A stretch of 64,000 nucleotides of DNA, from NCBI RefSeq assembly GCF_013346665.1, contig NZ_JABVBB010000038.1, positions 248,001-312,000 on the forward strand, given 5' to 3'. The notes under the pieces were generated by a model. It was not told where the DNA came from and ran no database searches. It worked only from the letters and a program-made list of their open reading frames with translations. Origin of the DNA: Sulfitobacter maritimus. Lineage in GTDB: Bacteria; Pseudomonadota; Alphaproteobacteria; Rhodobacterales; Rhodobacteraceae. Below are positions 33,773 through 42,855 of the stretch, in pieces; position 1 is the first letter of the stretch; the number at the start of each line of letters is the position of its first letter. The translations under genes were made by a program, and so were the position numbers.

Positions 33773-34746
33773 GACGCGACCCTTTCATCGGTGTTGAGCG
33801 GATAGAAACAGCGGGCCTTGCCAAGGTCTTCGCCCAAGGGCGGCGGGTTCTCGGCGCGGCATTTGTCGTTGGCGAACTTGCAACGCGGCGAGAACAGGCA
33901 CCCGGCGGGCCGGTCGAACTGGCCCGGCACCACGCCGGGGATCGTCGGCAGACGCTTTTCGGTGGCGCGTTCCGGCAGCGCGTCCAACAACGCCGCCGTA
34001 TAGGGATGGTGCGGGCTGCGGAACAGCGGCAGCACCTGCTGCTCTTCGATCTTCTGACCCGCATATTGCACCGAGACGCGCTCGGCGGTTTCGGCCACCA
34101 CGCCCATGTCATGGGTGATCAGCACCAGCCCCATGCCCGTCTCATCACGCAGCGAGGTCAGCAGATCGAGGATCTGCGCCTGAATGGTCACGTCGAGCGC
34201 AGTGGTCGGCTCGTCCGCGATCAGCAGCTTCGGCTTGCAGGCAATCGCCATGGCGATCATCACGCGCTGGTTCATCCCGCCCGACATCTGATGCGGGAAG
34301 ACCGAGAGGCGCTTTTCCGGGTCAGGGATGCCCACCTGCTCAAAGAGTTCAATCGCCCGCTTGTGCCGCTCGGCCCGGTTCATGCCGAGGTGAAAGCGCA
34401 GCGATTCCTTGATCTGCCAGCCCACCGGGAAACAGGGGTTGAGCGAGGACATCGGCTCTTGGAAGATCATCGCTAGATCATTGCCGACGATCTTGCGCCG
34501 GGCACGTTTGTCCATGGTCAGCAGGTCATGGCCATCAAAGGTCAGCTCATCGGCGGTGACGGTGGCGGTCCAAGGCAGCAGGCCCATCAGCGCCAACATC
34601 GATACCGATTTACCGGAGCCACTTTCGCCGACAATGGCGAGGATTTCGCCGGTGTCGACGTCTTGGTCAACCGAATCCACCGCGCGGAACTTGCCCGAGG
34701 CGGTGGCGAAGTCGACCGAGAGGTTGCGGATACGCAATAGAGACAT
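33769..34746 (-). CDS. peptide-type ABC transporter ATPase (DppD-like)
   Basis: The 325-residue ATPase has Walker [10 protein letters not shown], signature MSGGMNQR, Walker B LLIADEP and LITHDMG, and the Opp-type C-terminal cysteine cluster ([14 protein letters not shown]). The signature differs from the usual SGGQ(R/Q)QR by reading SGGMNQR, which is common in the D-type subunit. The ATG at 34746 is preceded by GGAGC in the end of the permease gene; a TTG one codon upstream is less likely. Confidence 0.9.
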   Translation of the reverse strand: MSLLRIRNLSVDFATASGKFRAVDSVDQDVDTGEILAIVGESGSGKSVSMLALMGLLPWTATVTADELTFDGHDLLTMDKRARRKIVGNDLAMIFQEPMSSLNPCFPVGWQIKESLRFHLGMNRAERHKRAIELFEQVGIPDPEKRLSVFPHQMSGGMNQRVMIAMAIACKPKLLIADEPTTALDVTIQAQILDLLTSLRDETGMGLVLITHDMGVVAETAERVSVQYAGQKIEEQQVLPLFRSPHHPYTAALLDALPERATEKRLPTIPGVVPGQFDRPAGCLFSPRCKFANDKCRAENPPPLGEDLGKARCFYPLNTDERVAS

Positions 34747-34749
34747 CAA

Positions 34750-35655
34750 TCAGCTCCGCTTCAGTTTCGGATCGAGGGCGTCGCGCAGACCGTCCCCCAT
34801 CAGGTTAATCGCCAGCACGGTGACGAGGATCGCAAGACCGGGGAAGGTCACGACCCACCATGCGCGTAGAATGAACTCACGCGCTTCGGCCAGCATGGTG
34901 CCCCATTCCGGTGTAGGCGGCTGCGCGCCCATGCCGAGGAAGCCCAGTGCCGCCGCATCAAGGATGGCGGTGGAAAAGGACAGCGCCGCCTGCACGATGA
35001 TCGGTGCAAGGCAGTTCGGCAGCACGGTCACGACCATCAAGCGCAGTGTGCCAGCACCGACAACGCGGGCCGAGGTGACATAGTCTTTCTGCCGCTCGGA
35101 AATCACGCTCGCACGTGTCAGACGGACGTAATGCGGCTGAAGCACGATGGCGATGGCGATCATCGCATTGGTGAGGCTTGGCCCAAGGATCGCCACCAGC
35201 ACCAACGCCAGCAACAGCGAGGGGAAGGCAAGGATGATGTCCATAATCCGCATGATGATCGTGTCGAGCCACTTGGGCGCGAAGCCTGAAATCAGGCCGA
35301 CGATGATCCCGCCAGAGGCGGCGATGGACACCACGACGATACCAACAAAGAAGGAGTAGCGCGCACCGACGATCAGGCGCGAAAGCATGTCACGGCCCAA
35401 GGGATCGGTGCCGAGGATGTGGCTCCAAGTGCCGCCCTCCTGCCAGACCGGCGGCTGCAGGGTCGCAGCGCGGAACTGTTGGGTGGCGTCATGCGGCGCG
35501 ATCCAGGGGCCAAAGATTGCCAGAAAGGCGAAGACAGCAAAGATCCAGAGACCAATCACGGCGCCGCGGTTTTCGCGGAAATAGAACCAGAATTCGCGCA
35601 AACGTCCGGGGCGGTCGTGCACCATTTCGGCTTCGGCAGAGAGTGCGTCGTCCAT
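34750..35655 (-). CDS. peptide-type ABC transporter permease (DppC-like)
   Basis: The 301-residue inner-membrane permease has an N-terminal TM (~30-52), then five more from ~100 on. The EAA-type loop is seen around YVTSARVVGAGTLRLMVVTVLPN, and TDPLGRDMLSRL is the conserved DppC N-terminal segment. It begins at the stop of the DppB-like gene (TAATG), so the pair is coupled. Confidence 0.9.
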   Translation of the reverse strand: MDDALSAEAEMVHDRPGRLREFWFYFRENRGAVIGLWIFAVFAFLAIFGPWIAPHDATQQFRAATLQPPVWQEGGTWSHILGTDPLGRDMLSRLIVGARYSFFVGIVVVSIAASGGIIVGLISGFAPKWLDTIIMRIMDIILAFPSLLLALVLVAILGPSLTNAMIAIAIVLQPHYVRLTRASVISERQKDYVTSARVVGAGTLRLMVVTVLPNCLAPIIVQAALSFSTAILDAAALGFLGMGAQPPTPEWGTMLAEAREFILRAWWVVTFPGLAILVTVLAINLMGDGLRDALDPKLKRS

Positions 35656-36662
35656 TAGCGTTTCCTGATTTTGGGGTTGATGATGCCGTAGAGCATGTCG
35701 ACGGTAAGGTTCACGACCATGACCATGACGGCGATGAGCAAGAGACCACCCTGAACCACCGGGTAGTCACGGCGGAAGATGCTGTCGACCATCCACTTGC
35801 CGATGCCTGGCCAGCTAAAGATCGTCTCGGTCAGAATGGCGCCCGCCAGCAGTGTGCCAACCGAGAGGCCGATCACGGTGATGACGGGGATAAGCGCGTT
35901 GCGCAGGGCGTGGATGCCGTTGATCCGGCCCGAGGACATGCCCTTCGCGCGGGCAGTACGAATGTAGTCCTCGCCCAAGACTTCCAGCATGGCCGAGCGG
36001 GTCTGGCGCGCGATCACCGCCAGCGGAATGGTCCCCAGCACAATGGTCGGCAACAAAAGGTGCCGCAGAGCCGAGAGGAAGGCGCCGTCCTGCCCGGAGG
36101 CGAGACTGTCGATCAGCATGAAGCCGGTGGCATTGGGGAAGTAATAGAGCAGATCAATCCGCCCCGAGACGGGCGTCCAGCCAAGGTTGCCGGAAAAGAC
36201 GATGATCAAGAGCAGCGCCCACCAGAAGATCGGCATTGAATAGCCCACCAAAGCGGTGGACATCAGCGCCCGGTCAAAGAACTTGCCCCGGTTCACGGCA
36301 GCAATCACCCCCGCGGGCAGGCCCAAGGCCACCGCAAAGATCATCGCGCAGATCGACAGTTCCAGCGTGGCGGGGAAGAGCGAGAAGAACTCGTCCCAGA
36401 CCGGTTTCTTGGTGACAAAGGAATTGCCCAGATCGCCCTGAAGCACCCCGGTAAAGTAGTCCCAGAACTGCACATAGATCGGACGGTCAAAGCCGAACTG
36501 TTGCTGAAGCTGGGCATAGCGTTCTTCGGTGATGCCACGCTCGCCGGCCATGACGACGATCGGGTCGCCCGGCAGCACGCGAATAAAGGCGAATGAAATC
36601 AGCGTGACGCCGATAAAGGTCGGGATGAAGGTCGCGAGCCGCGACAGGACATATTTCAGCAC
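35655..36662 (-). CDS. peptide-type ABC transporter permease (DppB-like)
   Basis: The 335-residue permease has an N-terminal TM (LATFIPTFIGVTLISFAFI), the conserved VLPGDP motif, five further TMs, and an EAA loop at YIRTARAKGMSSGRINGIHALRNALIP. The GTG start lies within the last codons of the upstream M24 peptidase gene (7-bp overlap). Confidence 0.9.
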   Translation of the reverse strand: MLKYVLSRLATFIPTFIGVTLISFAFIRVLPGDPIVVMAGERGITEERYAQLQQQFGFDRPIYVQFWDYFTGVLQGDLGNSFVTKKPVWDEFFSLFPATLELSICAMIFAVALGLPAGVIAAVNRGKFFDRALMSTALVGYSMPIFWWALLLIIVFSGNLGWTPVSGRIDLLYYFPNATGFMLIDSLASGQDGAFLSALRHLLLPTIVLGTIPLAVIARQTRSAMLEVLGEDYIRTARAKGMSSGRINGIHALRNALIPVITVIGLSVGTLLAGAILTETIFSWPGIGKWMVDSIFRRDYPVVQGGLLLIAVMVMVVNLTVDMLYGIINPKIRKR

Positions 36663-37765
36663 GGGAGCACCATCAGTTCCTTCGGAAAGTTGGTCAGGGT
36701 TTTGTAGCCATCTTCGGTGATCAGCACGTCATCTTCGATGCGCACCCCAAAGTTGCCGATCTCATAAAGTCCGGGTTCGTTGGTGTACACGGTTCCGGCG
36801 GGTAAACTCATGTGGTTTCCACGCATAATGTAAGGCGCTTCATGCACATCGCGGCCCAGACCGTGGCCGGTCTTGGTACGGATGCGATCCGCGAAAGGAG
36901 AGGCTTCGAGCACGCCGGTCACCACGTCGTCGATCTCATGCGCGGTGACGCCGGCGCGGGTGGCCTCCAGCCCAGCGAGGTTGGCACGCAGCACAGTGTC
37001 GTAGACCTCGCGCCCCTCATCGCTGACATGGCTGAGGAAGACGGTGCGGGTGATATCGGCGGCGAAACCGTTCTTGCGGGCGCCAAAATCAAAGAGCAGC
37101 GCATCGCCTGCTTTCACGTGGTAGTCGCTACGCGCCTTGGCATGGGGCCGGGCAGAGCCGTCGCCCGCAGCAACGATGGGGGCAAAGGCCAGATCATCCG
37201 CGCCTTCGGCGAACAGCATCTGCACCAGCTTCTGCTCGATCTCTTTCTCGGTCTGGCCGAGCTTCACAGAGTCCAGCGTGGCACGCAGGGCGCGTTCGGA
37301 AATGTCGATCGCCTCTTGCATGACGGCAAGCTCGGCCTCGGTCTTGATCATGCGCGGCGCGGAAATCTCGCGCTCGGCGTCGATGATCTTCAAATCAGGC
37401 TGCGCCTTCTTCAGCGCGTGATGCACGAAAACCCGCATGACTTGGCCCTCAACAGCCAGCGAAGTGATGCCCAAATGCTGCATCATCGCGGCGAAAGCCT
37501 CGTCATAGCCAGTCTGGTCGCGCCAGTCGAAAACGGCCCCGTCAAAGCCGACCAAATCCCAGCTGCCCAATTCAAGGTTCGGCACCAAGGCGGCAGCAGG
37601 GCCACGGGCGGGGATCACCAACACAAAGGGGCGCTCGTGGCTCATGAAAGCATGTTCGACAGCGCGGGTGAAATTTGGGCCGGGCACCAGCGCCACAGCA
37701 TCAGCACCAAGCTCGGTGGCAATATCTGCATAGGTTTTCAGGCGGTCGTTCAGTGAATTGGACAA
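36656..37765 (-). CDS. M24-family Xaa-Pro dipeptidase-like protein
   Basis: The ~369-residue protein has a creatinase N-domain (~1-120) and an M24 catalytic domain with metal ligands in FDFGARKNGFAADITRTVF, GHGLGRDVHEAPY and the C-terminal TNEPGLYE and GVRIEDDVL. It probably cleaves imported Xaa-Pro or other dipeptides in the cytoplasm, since it sits inside a peptide ABC operon between the binding-protein and permease genes. The start is uncertain: TTG at 37765 is preferred because the longer GTG start at 37813 lies inside the terminator hairpin after the binding-protein gene. Confidence 0.82.
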   Translation of the reverse strand: MSNSLNDRLKTYADIATELGADAVALVPGPNFTRAVEHAFMSHERPFVLVIPARGPAAALVPNLELGSWDLVGFDGAVFDWRDQTGYDEAFAAMMQHLGITSLAVEGQVMRVFVHHALKKAQPDLKIIDAEREISAPRMIKTEAELAVMQEAIDISERALRATLDSVKLGQTEKEIEQKLVQMLFAEGADDLAFAPIVAAGDGSARPHAKARSDYHVKAGDALLFDFGARKNGFAADITRTVFLSHVSDEGREVYDTVLRANLAGLEATRAGVTAHEIDDVVTGVLEASPFADRIRTKTGHGLGRDVHEAPYIMRGNHMSLPAGTVYTNEPGLYEIGNFGVRIEDDVLITEDGYKTLTNFPKELMVLPC

Positions 37766-37793
37766 TGGAGGGGTTCCCGGCGTTCGGAGGTGG

Positions 37794-37827
37794 AAAAAAG
37801 ATGGGGACGGCACGTCATGCCGCCCCC
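37794..37827 (-). terminator. terminator between ABC binding-protein and M24 peptidase genes
   Basis: On the minus strand a stem of 5 + 4 bp with one internal mismatch (arms at 37818-37827 and 37803-37812, 5-base loop) is followed closely by T6 (37794-37799). It probably stops most transcripts after the binding-protein gene, allowing read-through to the peptidase and membrane genes. Confidence 0.75.
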
Positions 37828-37846
37828 TTTGTCAAAAGAGGCAGGG

Positions 37847-39439
37847 TTACTGCTTCAGGCCAACTTGGTTGAAGATGTGGCCACCCAGCGGGTGTACGAC
37901 ATAGTTTTCAACTTCGGGGCGCATGGTCATGTAGACAACCGAATGCGCGATGGTGGCCCAAGGCGCTTGGTCCTTGAAGATTTCCTGCGCTTCCTTGTAG
38001 AGCGGCTCGCGCTCTTCTTGGGTCGGCAGAACCTTGGCTTTCTGGATCAGCGCGTCGAATTCCTCGTTGCACCACTGGGCGCGGTTGGATTTCTCGACAC
38101 CGTCACAGCCCAGCAGAACCGCGAGGAAGTTGTCTGGGTCACCGTTGTCACCAGTCCAACCCAGCAGCACGGCACCGTCACGGTCTTTGGCTTTGGAGCG
38201 CTCAAGATACTCACCCCATTCGTAGGAGACGATTTCAACATCGACGCCGACTTTGGAGAAGTCTTCTTGCATCAGTTCCGCCATGCGGCGGGCGTTGGGG
38301 TTGTAGGGACGCTGAACCGGCATCGCCCAGATCTTCATGGACAGATCGCTGACGCCTTCTTCTTCCAGCATCGCCTTGGCGGCTTCTGGATCGTAGTTGT
38401 CGTCTTCGATCGCGTCGTTGTAGGACCACATGGTCGGCGGCAGCGGGTTCTTGGCGATTTCGCCGGACCCTTGGAACACCACGTCGATGATCGCCTGTTT
38501 GTCGATCGCCATGTTCAGCGCCTTGCGGACCTTGGCGTTGTCGAAGGGCGCGACCTGCGTGTTATAGGCCAGATAGCCCACGTTCAGGCCCTCTTGCTCC
38601 ATCACCACGATGTCTTCGGCGTCTTTCATCGCCTGCACATCGGCCGGGTTCGGATAGGCCATGACATGGCACTCACCCGCCTGCACCTTTTGGTAGCGCA
38701 CGGAGGCGTCGGGCGTGATCGCGAAGATCAGGCTTTCAACCTTGGCCGGGTCGCCCCAGTACTCGTCGTTACGCAGGTAACGGATGACCGCGTCTTTCTG
38801 ATAGGCTTGGAACTTGAACGGGCCGGTGCCGATGGGCGCTTGGTTCACCATTTCAGGTGTGCCAGCTTCCAGCATTGCGTCGGCATATTCTTTCGACACG
38901 ATTGAGGCGAAATCCATGGCCATATTGGCGATGAAGGGCGCTTCGGGGCGGGTCAGGTTAAAGACGACAGTGTAATCGTCGACCTTTTCGATGCTTTCAA
39001 CGAGATCGGGCATCGACATGGCACCGAAGTATTCCCATGTGCCGCCGGAAACCTTGTTGTAGGGGTTCTCTTCGTTGCCCTGACGGTCAAAGCTGAAGAT
39101 CACGTCGTCGGCGTTGAAATCGCGTGTCGGTGTGAACTGGTCATTAGAGTGGAATTTCACGCCCTGACGCAGCTTGAAGGTAACCTTCTTGCCGTCTTCG
39201 CTGACTTCCCAGCTTTCAGCGAGACCGGGGACGACTTCGGTCGTGCCGACTTTGAACTCGGCCAGACGGTTGTAGATCGGGTGGCTGGAGGCATCGAAGG
39301 TGGTGCCGGCGGTGTAGAGCGCGGGATCAAAACCCTCGGGCGAGCCTTCGGAGCAATAGACCAGCGACTGGGCCGAGGCTGCTGTGGCACCCAGTGCCAT
39401 CAACATGGCGCCAGCGGCCAATTTCGTTGTAAAAGACAT
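37847..39439 (-). CDS. peptide-type ABC transporter substrate-binding protein (DppA-like, SBP_bac_5)
   Basis: The 530-residue periplasmic protein starts with a signal peptide (MSFTTKLAAGAMLMALGAT, cleavage after ASA). The SBP_bac_5 pattern is clear: GSPEGFDPALYTAGTTFDAS near the N-terminus, ESWEVSEDGKKVTFKLRQGV, and the C-terminal APWATIAHS. It resembles E. coli DppA, which takes dipeptides, but the ligand is not known here. AGGAGAG precedes the ATG at 39439; the much longer open frame upstream runs into the regulator gene and is not real. Confidence 0.9.
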   Translation of the reverse strand: MSFTTKLAAGAMLMALGATAASAQSLVYCSEGSPEGFDPALYTAGTTFDASSHPIYNRLAEFKVGTTEVVPGLAESWEVSEDGKKVTFKLRQGVKFHSNDQFTPTRDFNADDVIFSFDRQGNEENPYNKVSGGTWEYFGAMSMPDLVESIEKVDDYTVVFNLTRPEAPFIANMAMDFASIVSKEYADAMLEAGTPEMVNQAPIGTGPFKFQAYQKDAVIRYLRNDEYWGDPAKVESLIFAITPDASVRYQKVQAGECHVMAYPNPADVQAMKDAEDIVVMEQEGLNVGYLAYNTQVAPFDNAKVRKALNMAIDKQAIIDVVFQGSGEIAKNPLPPTMWSYNDAIEDDNYDPEAAKAMLEEEGVSDLSMKIWAMPVQRPYNPNARRMAELMQEDFSKVGVDVEIVSYEWGEYLERSKAKDRDGAVLLGWTGDNGDPDNFLAVLLGCDGVEKSNRAQWCNEEFDALIQKAKVLPTQEEREPLYKEAQEIFKDQAPWATIAHSVVYMTMRPEVENYVVHPLGGHIFNQVGLKQ

Positions 39440-39503
39440 AATTTTCTCTCTCCTGATTGGTTTGTTTTTTGGCAGCGGGGTATCCGCCGCAGGTGATACG
39501 CCC

Positions 39504-40145
39504 TTACGGGCGAGACGACGCGAATGCGGTAGCAATAGCCCCCTCATTCGGACGTATTCTATTTGCGCCAGCGGCCAGATCGTACTGCATCCGCCCAACC
39601 CAGAGCATCCGCGCAGGCCTGTCTGTCTTGTTGGACCAAGAATGCGGGCTGCTGCCGAGGTAATGCAAGCTGTCACCGGGGCGCATGATATGCTCGCCCC
39701 CATCAACGACCTGCACAATCTCACCCTCAAGAATATAAATGACCTCTTCGCCCTCATGCACGACCTCTTCCGAGGCATAGCCCGGCGGTACATTCATGAT
39801 GTAGGACGACAGTTCATGGCCGGGAAAATCCGCGCCAATCTTCTCATATTCGATGGACGACCCTGAAACGGCAAAGCGCGGACGCTCATCCGCGCGGGTC
39901 AGACTGTCTTGGGTCTTGGGGGTATGGATGAAAAAGCTGACATCAACCTGCAAGGCGACTGCGATCTGCGACAGGGTGCCGAGCGATGGTGTCGCGCGAC
40001 CGCGCTCAACTTGGCTAAGATAGCCGACCGACACGCCAGAGGCTTCGCCCAACTGCTGTAAGGTCAGGGACAAACGATGCCGTTGCTTGCGCATACGCGC
40101 ACCGAGTGTGGAAACACTATCGCCATTGGCAGTTGGCAAATTCAC
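39504..40145 (-). CDS. Xre-family regulator with C-terminal cupin domain
   Basis: The 213-residue protein joins an HTH_3 domain (~13-70, LQQLGEASGVSVGYLSQVERG) to a cupin_2 domain (~115-190, VVHEGEEVIYILEGEIVQ). Such Xre-cupin proteins (PuuR-like) usually control adjacent amino-acid, amine or peptide genes in response to a small ligand. It is 64 bp upstream of the ABC binding-protein gene on the same strand, so it is the likely local regulator. A GTG start after GGGGAG is used. Confidence 0.87.
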   Translation of the reverse strand: MNLPTANGDSVSTLGARMRKQRHRLSLTLQQLGEASGVSVGYLSQVERGRATPSLGTLSQIAVALQVDVSFFIHTPKTQDSLTRADERPRFAVSGSSIEYEKIGADFPGHELSSYIMNVPPGYASEEVVHEGEEVIYILEGEIVQVVDGGEHIMRPGDSLHYLGSSPHSWSNKTDRPARMLWVGRMQYDLAAGANRIRPNEGAIATAFASSRP

Positions 40146-40296
40146 CCTCCCCGTGAACAGCGACCCGATTTGACACCGGGTATAGCCTTTTCATGTATCG
40201 CTGTGTGAAATTAAAAAGGTTGAGGGTCAACAATAATTTTTTTTGCGGTCTCGCGCTCGGCTCAGAAGCCAACGCGGGAAATCCCTACATGCCATT
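40146..40296. promoter_or_regulatory. spacer upstream of the Xre-cupin gene with a short inverted repeat
   Basis: This A/T-rich spacer carries GTTGA-ggg-TCAAC (40219-40231) and a T8 run (40237-40244). The repeat includes TTGACC on the minus strand, which could serve as a -35 box of the regulator gene. No gene is seen. Confidence 0.3.
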
Positions 40297-41103
40297 CTAA
40301 TCAAATGACTTTAAGCGCGCCCGATCAATCCGCGTCAGTTCACGTGCTACTGGCGTGAGCGGTGCAAAAGAAACGCTCAACCCGCTCTCACGCCATTCAC
40401 AGAGCCCGAATCCAGTCCCTTCGACCACACGCAAATCGCGCGTTTCGGTCAGATCGACGGTGGAATGCAGCCCGTTTGAGATCACAACCGGAATGCCGTG
40501 CCAGTGGCTCACCCGGTTCACATGCACATGACCCGATAGGATTCCGGCAACCCGCTGCCCACTCAGCATCTCCGCCAAGCGCTCCGTGCTCGCTGTATCC
40601 AGACTGCCCCAGGCCAACGCCTCTGCGTCAAGGCGCGGCGGGTGGTGGATGACCAAGAGCTTCGCCAATTCAGAGTGACGCGCCAAGGCGGCCTCTAGAA
40701 ACGCGAACTGCGCATCGTTCAAAGCCCCGGCGACCTTGCCCGGCACGCTGCTGTCGAGGGTGATGACATGCAGCCCTCCATAGGGCGCGTCGTGGAAATA
40801 AGGCGCATCTGCCAGTCCGGGCGCAAAGACCGCATTGAACCCTGTGCGTTTGTCGTGATTGCCCAGCGCCATCACCAAGGGCGCCTGCAGTGGCGCAAGA
40901 ATATCGCGCACCAACTCATAGCTTTCCCGGTCGCCCTGATTGGTCAGATCGCCACTGGCAACTACGAAATCAGGCTGAGGTTCCATCGCGTTGATCACCT
41001 CCACCACATGACGCAGCGTGGCGGGCGTGTCGCTTTGCAGATGCGGGTCGTTCAGATCGGGGTGCGAGATATGCAGGTCGGTCAGATGGACAAAGCGGGT
41101 CAT
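40297..41103 (-). CDS. class III cyclic-nucleotide phosphodiesterase-like metallophosphoesterase
   Basis: The 268-residue enzyme has the full calcineurin-type metal-ligand set in order: LTDLHISHP (Asp, His), VASGDLTNQGD (Asp), ALGNHDKR (Asn, His), VIHHPP (His) and SGHVHVNR (His, His). This matches CpdA/Rv0805-type phosphodiesterases that hydrolyse cAMP or other phosphodiesters. Its start overlaps the stop of the ABC ATPase gene (ATGA), so it is the last gene of the transporter operon, which is unusual and hints at a phosphodiester-linked substrate or a signalling role (inference). Confidence 0.85.
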   Translation of the reverse strand: MTRFVHLTDLHISHPDLNDPHLQSDTPATLRHVVEVINAMEPQPDFVVASGDLTNQGDRESYELVRDILAPLQAPLVMALGNHDKRTGFNAVFAPGLADAPYFHDAPYGGLHVITLDSSVPGKVAGALNDAQFAFLEAALARHSELAKLLVIHHPPRLDAEALAWGSLDTASTERLAEMLSGQRVAGILSGHVHVNRVSHWHGIPVVISNGLHSTVDLTETRDLRVVEGTGFGLCEWRESGLSVSFAPLTPVARELTRIDRARLKSFD

Positions 41104-41888
41104 GGGCGTACTCCTGCGGCTTTCAGCAGGGTTTTCGTATAAGGGTGCTTAGGTGCGCGCAACACGTCTAAGGCGGCACCACTCTCCAGCGTTTTGCCGT
41201 GCTGAAGCACCAGCACCCGGTCACAGACCGACCCCACCACCGCAAGGTCATGGCTGATAAAGACCATGCCAAGCCCCAAATCATCTTGCAGGTCCATCAA
41301 AAGGTTAAGGATTTGCGCCTGTATCGAGACATCCAGCGCCGAGACCGCCTCATCCGCGACCAGCAGCGCGGGGCGGGTAATAATGGCGCGGGCAATGGCA
41401 ATGCGCTGGCGCTGCCCGCCCGAGAACTCATGCGGATATTTGCCAGCATCGGCGGAATGTAGCCCGACCTGTGTCAGCGCTTCGGCGACGCGGTAGCCAA
41501 GATGCTCGGTTTCTCCACTGGCGCGCAGCGGCTCTGCAATCGACCAGCCAATCCGCCTGCGCGGGTTGAGCGAGCCGAATGGGTCTTGAAACACCATCTG
41601 AAAGCCACGCCGCAGTCGGCGCAATTCCCCCGAAGACAAGCCGTGGAGATCGCGCCTCTGAAACAACACTTCGCCCTCGTCCGGACGTTCAAAGGCCATG
41701 ATAAGCCGCGCCAAGGTCGATTTGCCCGAACCACTTTCGCCGACCACGCCCAAGGTCTCTCCCGCACACAGCGAAAATGCAGCCCCCTCCAACGCAGTCA
41801 ACACCGGCGGCGCGCGCAACAGGCTTTGACGCGGCAGCTTGTAGCGGCGGGTCAGGTTGCGGACCTCCAAGAGCGGCGCGTCAGTCAT
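41100..41888 (-). CDS. peptide-type ABC transporter ATPase (DppF-like), second system
   Basis: The 262-residue ATPase has Walker [10 protein letters not shown], signature FSGGQRQR, Walker B LLVADEA and FISHDLA. Walker B has Ala after DE rather than the usual Pro, which is common in this subfamily. The C-terminal Opp/Dpp cysteine extension is shortened compared with the 32.8-kb paralogue, ending at TLLKAAG. It overlaps its upstream partner by 8 bp. Confidence 0.88.
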   Translation of the reverse strand: MTDAPLLEVRNLTRRYKLPRQSLLRAPPVLTALEGAAFSLCAGETLGVVGESGSGKSTLARLIMAFERPDEGEVLFQRRDLHGLSSGELRRLRRGFQMVFQDPFGSLNPRRRIGWSIAEPLRASGETEHLGYRVAEALTQVGLHSADAGKYPHEFSGGQRQRIAIARAIITRPALLVADEAVSALDVSIQAQILNLLMDLQDDLGLGMVFISHDLAVVGSVCDRVLVLQHGKTLESGAALDVLRAPKHPYTKTLLKAAGVRP

Positions 41889-42855
41889 CGCGGCGCTCCG
41901 TCAGCAGATGACAGGCGGCACCGCGGGCTTGATCAGTCTGCGAAAAGACAGGCCGCTGAGCCGCACAACAGGGCAACTCGACCGGGCAACGCCCTGAAAA
42001 ACGGCAGCCTTGCGGCAGCGCATGTAGTGGCGGGACGGCGCCCGGAATGGTGGGCAACCTGCGCCGTTTCCCCTTTACATCCCGCACCGCCACGCCCGGA
42101 TCGGGTCGCGCGCCCAACAGCCCCTTGGTGTAGGGGTGCGCAGGCGCGTTCAGCACCTCTGCCGTCGGGCCGCGCTCTACCATGTCGCCCGCATACATGA
42201 CCACAATGTCGTCGGTCGCCCGCGCCACGGCAGCAAGGTCATGGCTGATGAAAACCAGCGCCATCTCCCGCTCTCGCGCCAGCCTTTGCAGCAGATCGGT
42301 GATCCGCAACGCCACATTGGCATCCAGCGCCGTGGTCGGCTCATCCGCGATCAGCAGGGCGGGGTTGCAGGCCAAGGCGAGCGCGATCAGCACCCGCTGG
42401 CGCTGCCCGCCCGACATCTCATGCGGGAACTGGCGCAGGCGTTGGTCGGGGTTTGGGATGCCCACCTCTTCAAAGAGACTCAGCGCTCGCTTCCTCGCCT
42501 CGCCACGGCTGAGCCCCTCGTGCAGCAGCATCGGCTCCATCACCGTATCGCCCACCCGCCGCAATGGGTTCAGCGCCGCCATCGGTTCTTGAAACACCAT
42601 CGCTACCCGGCGACTACGCAGTTGCTGCCAGTCGCGCTCGGACGCGCGGGCCATGTCGCGCCCGTCAATGCTCAGCCGCCCGGTCAGATGCGCGCTGTCG
42701 GAGGCCATGCCCATCAGACAGAGCGCCAGCAACGTCTTGCCAGAGCCGCTTTCCCCGACGATGCCCAGTTGATCCCCGCGCTGGATGGTCAGAGTGACAT
42801 CCCGCAGGGCCGCAGCATCGCCGAAATGGGCCGAGAGATTGGCAAGCTCAATCAT
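41881..42855 (-). CDS. peptide-type ABC transporter ATPase (DppD-like), second system
   Basis: The 324-residue ATPase has Walker A GESGSGKTL, signature MSGGQRQR, Walker B LLIADEP and FISHDLA, and an Opp/Dpp C-terminal region with cysteines (CRFSGRCPVELPCC). Its start overlaps the permease stop (ATGA). It works with the neighbouring DppF-like ATPase as a heterodimer. Confidence 0.88.
   Translation of the reverse strand: MIELANLSAHFGDAAALRDVTLTIQRGDQLGIVGESGSGKTLLALCLMGMASDSAHLTGRLSIDGRDMARASERDWQQLRSRRVAMVFQEPMAALNPLRRVGDTVMEPMLLHEGLSRGEARKRALSLFEEVGIPNPDQRLRQFPHEMSGGQRQRVLIALALACNPALLIADEPTTALDANVALRITDLLQRLAREREMALVFISHDLAAVARATDDIVVMYAGDMVERGPTAEVLNAPAHPYTKGLLGARPDPGVAVRDVKGKRRRLPTIPGAVPPLHALPQGCRFSGRCPVELPCCAAQRPVFSQTDQARGAACHLLTERRDD

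Noticed and set aside
36812-38905. two long plus-strand frames over the M24 and binding-protein genes
   Set aside because: Both are antisense shadows; the minus-strand genes have signal peptide, metal ligands and operon spacing.
39440-39793. N-terminal extension of the DppA-like protein
   Set aside because: It would overlap the regulator gene and bury the signal peptide; AGGAGAG supports the start at 39439.
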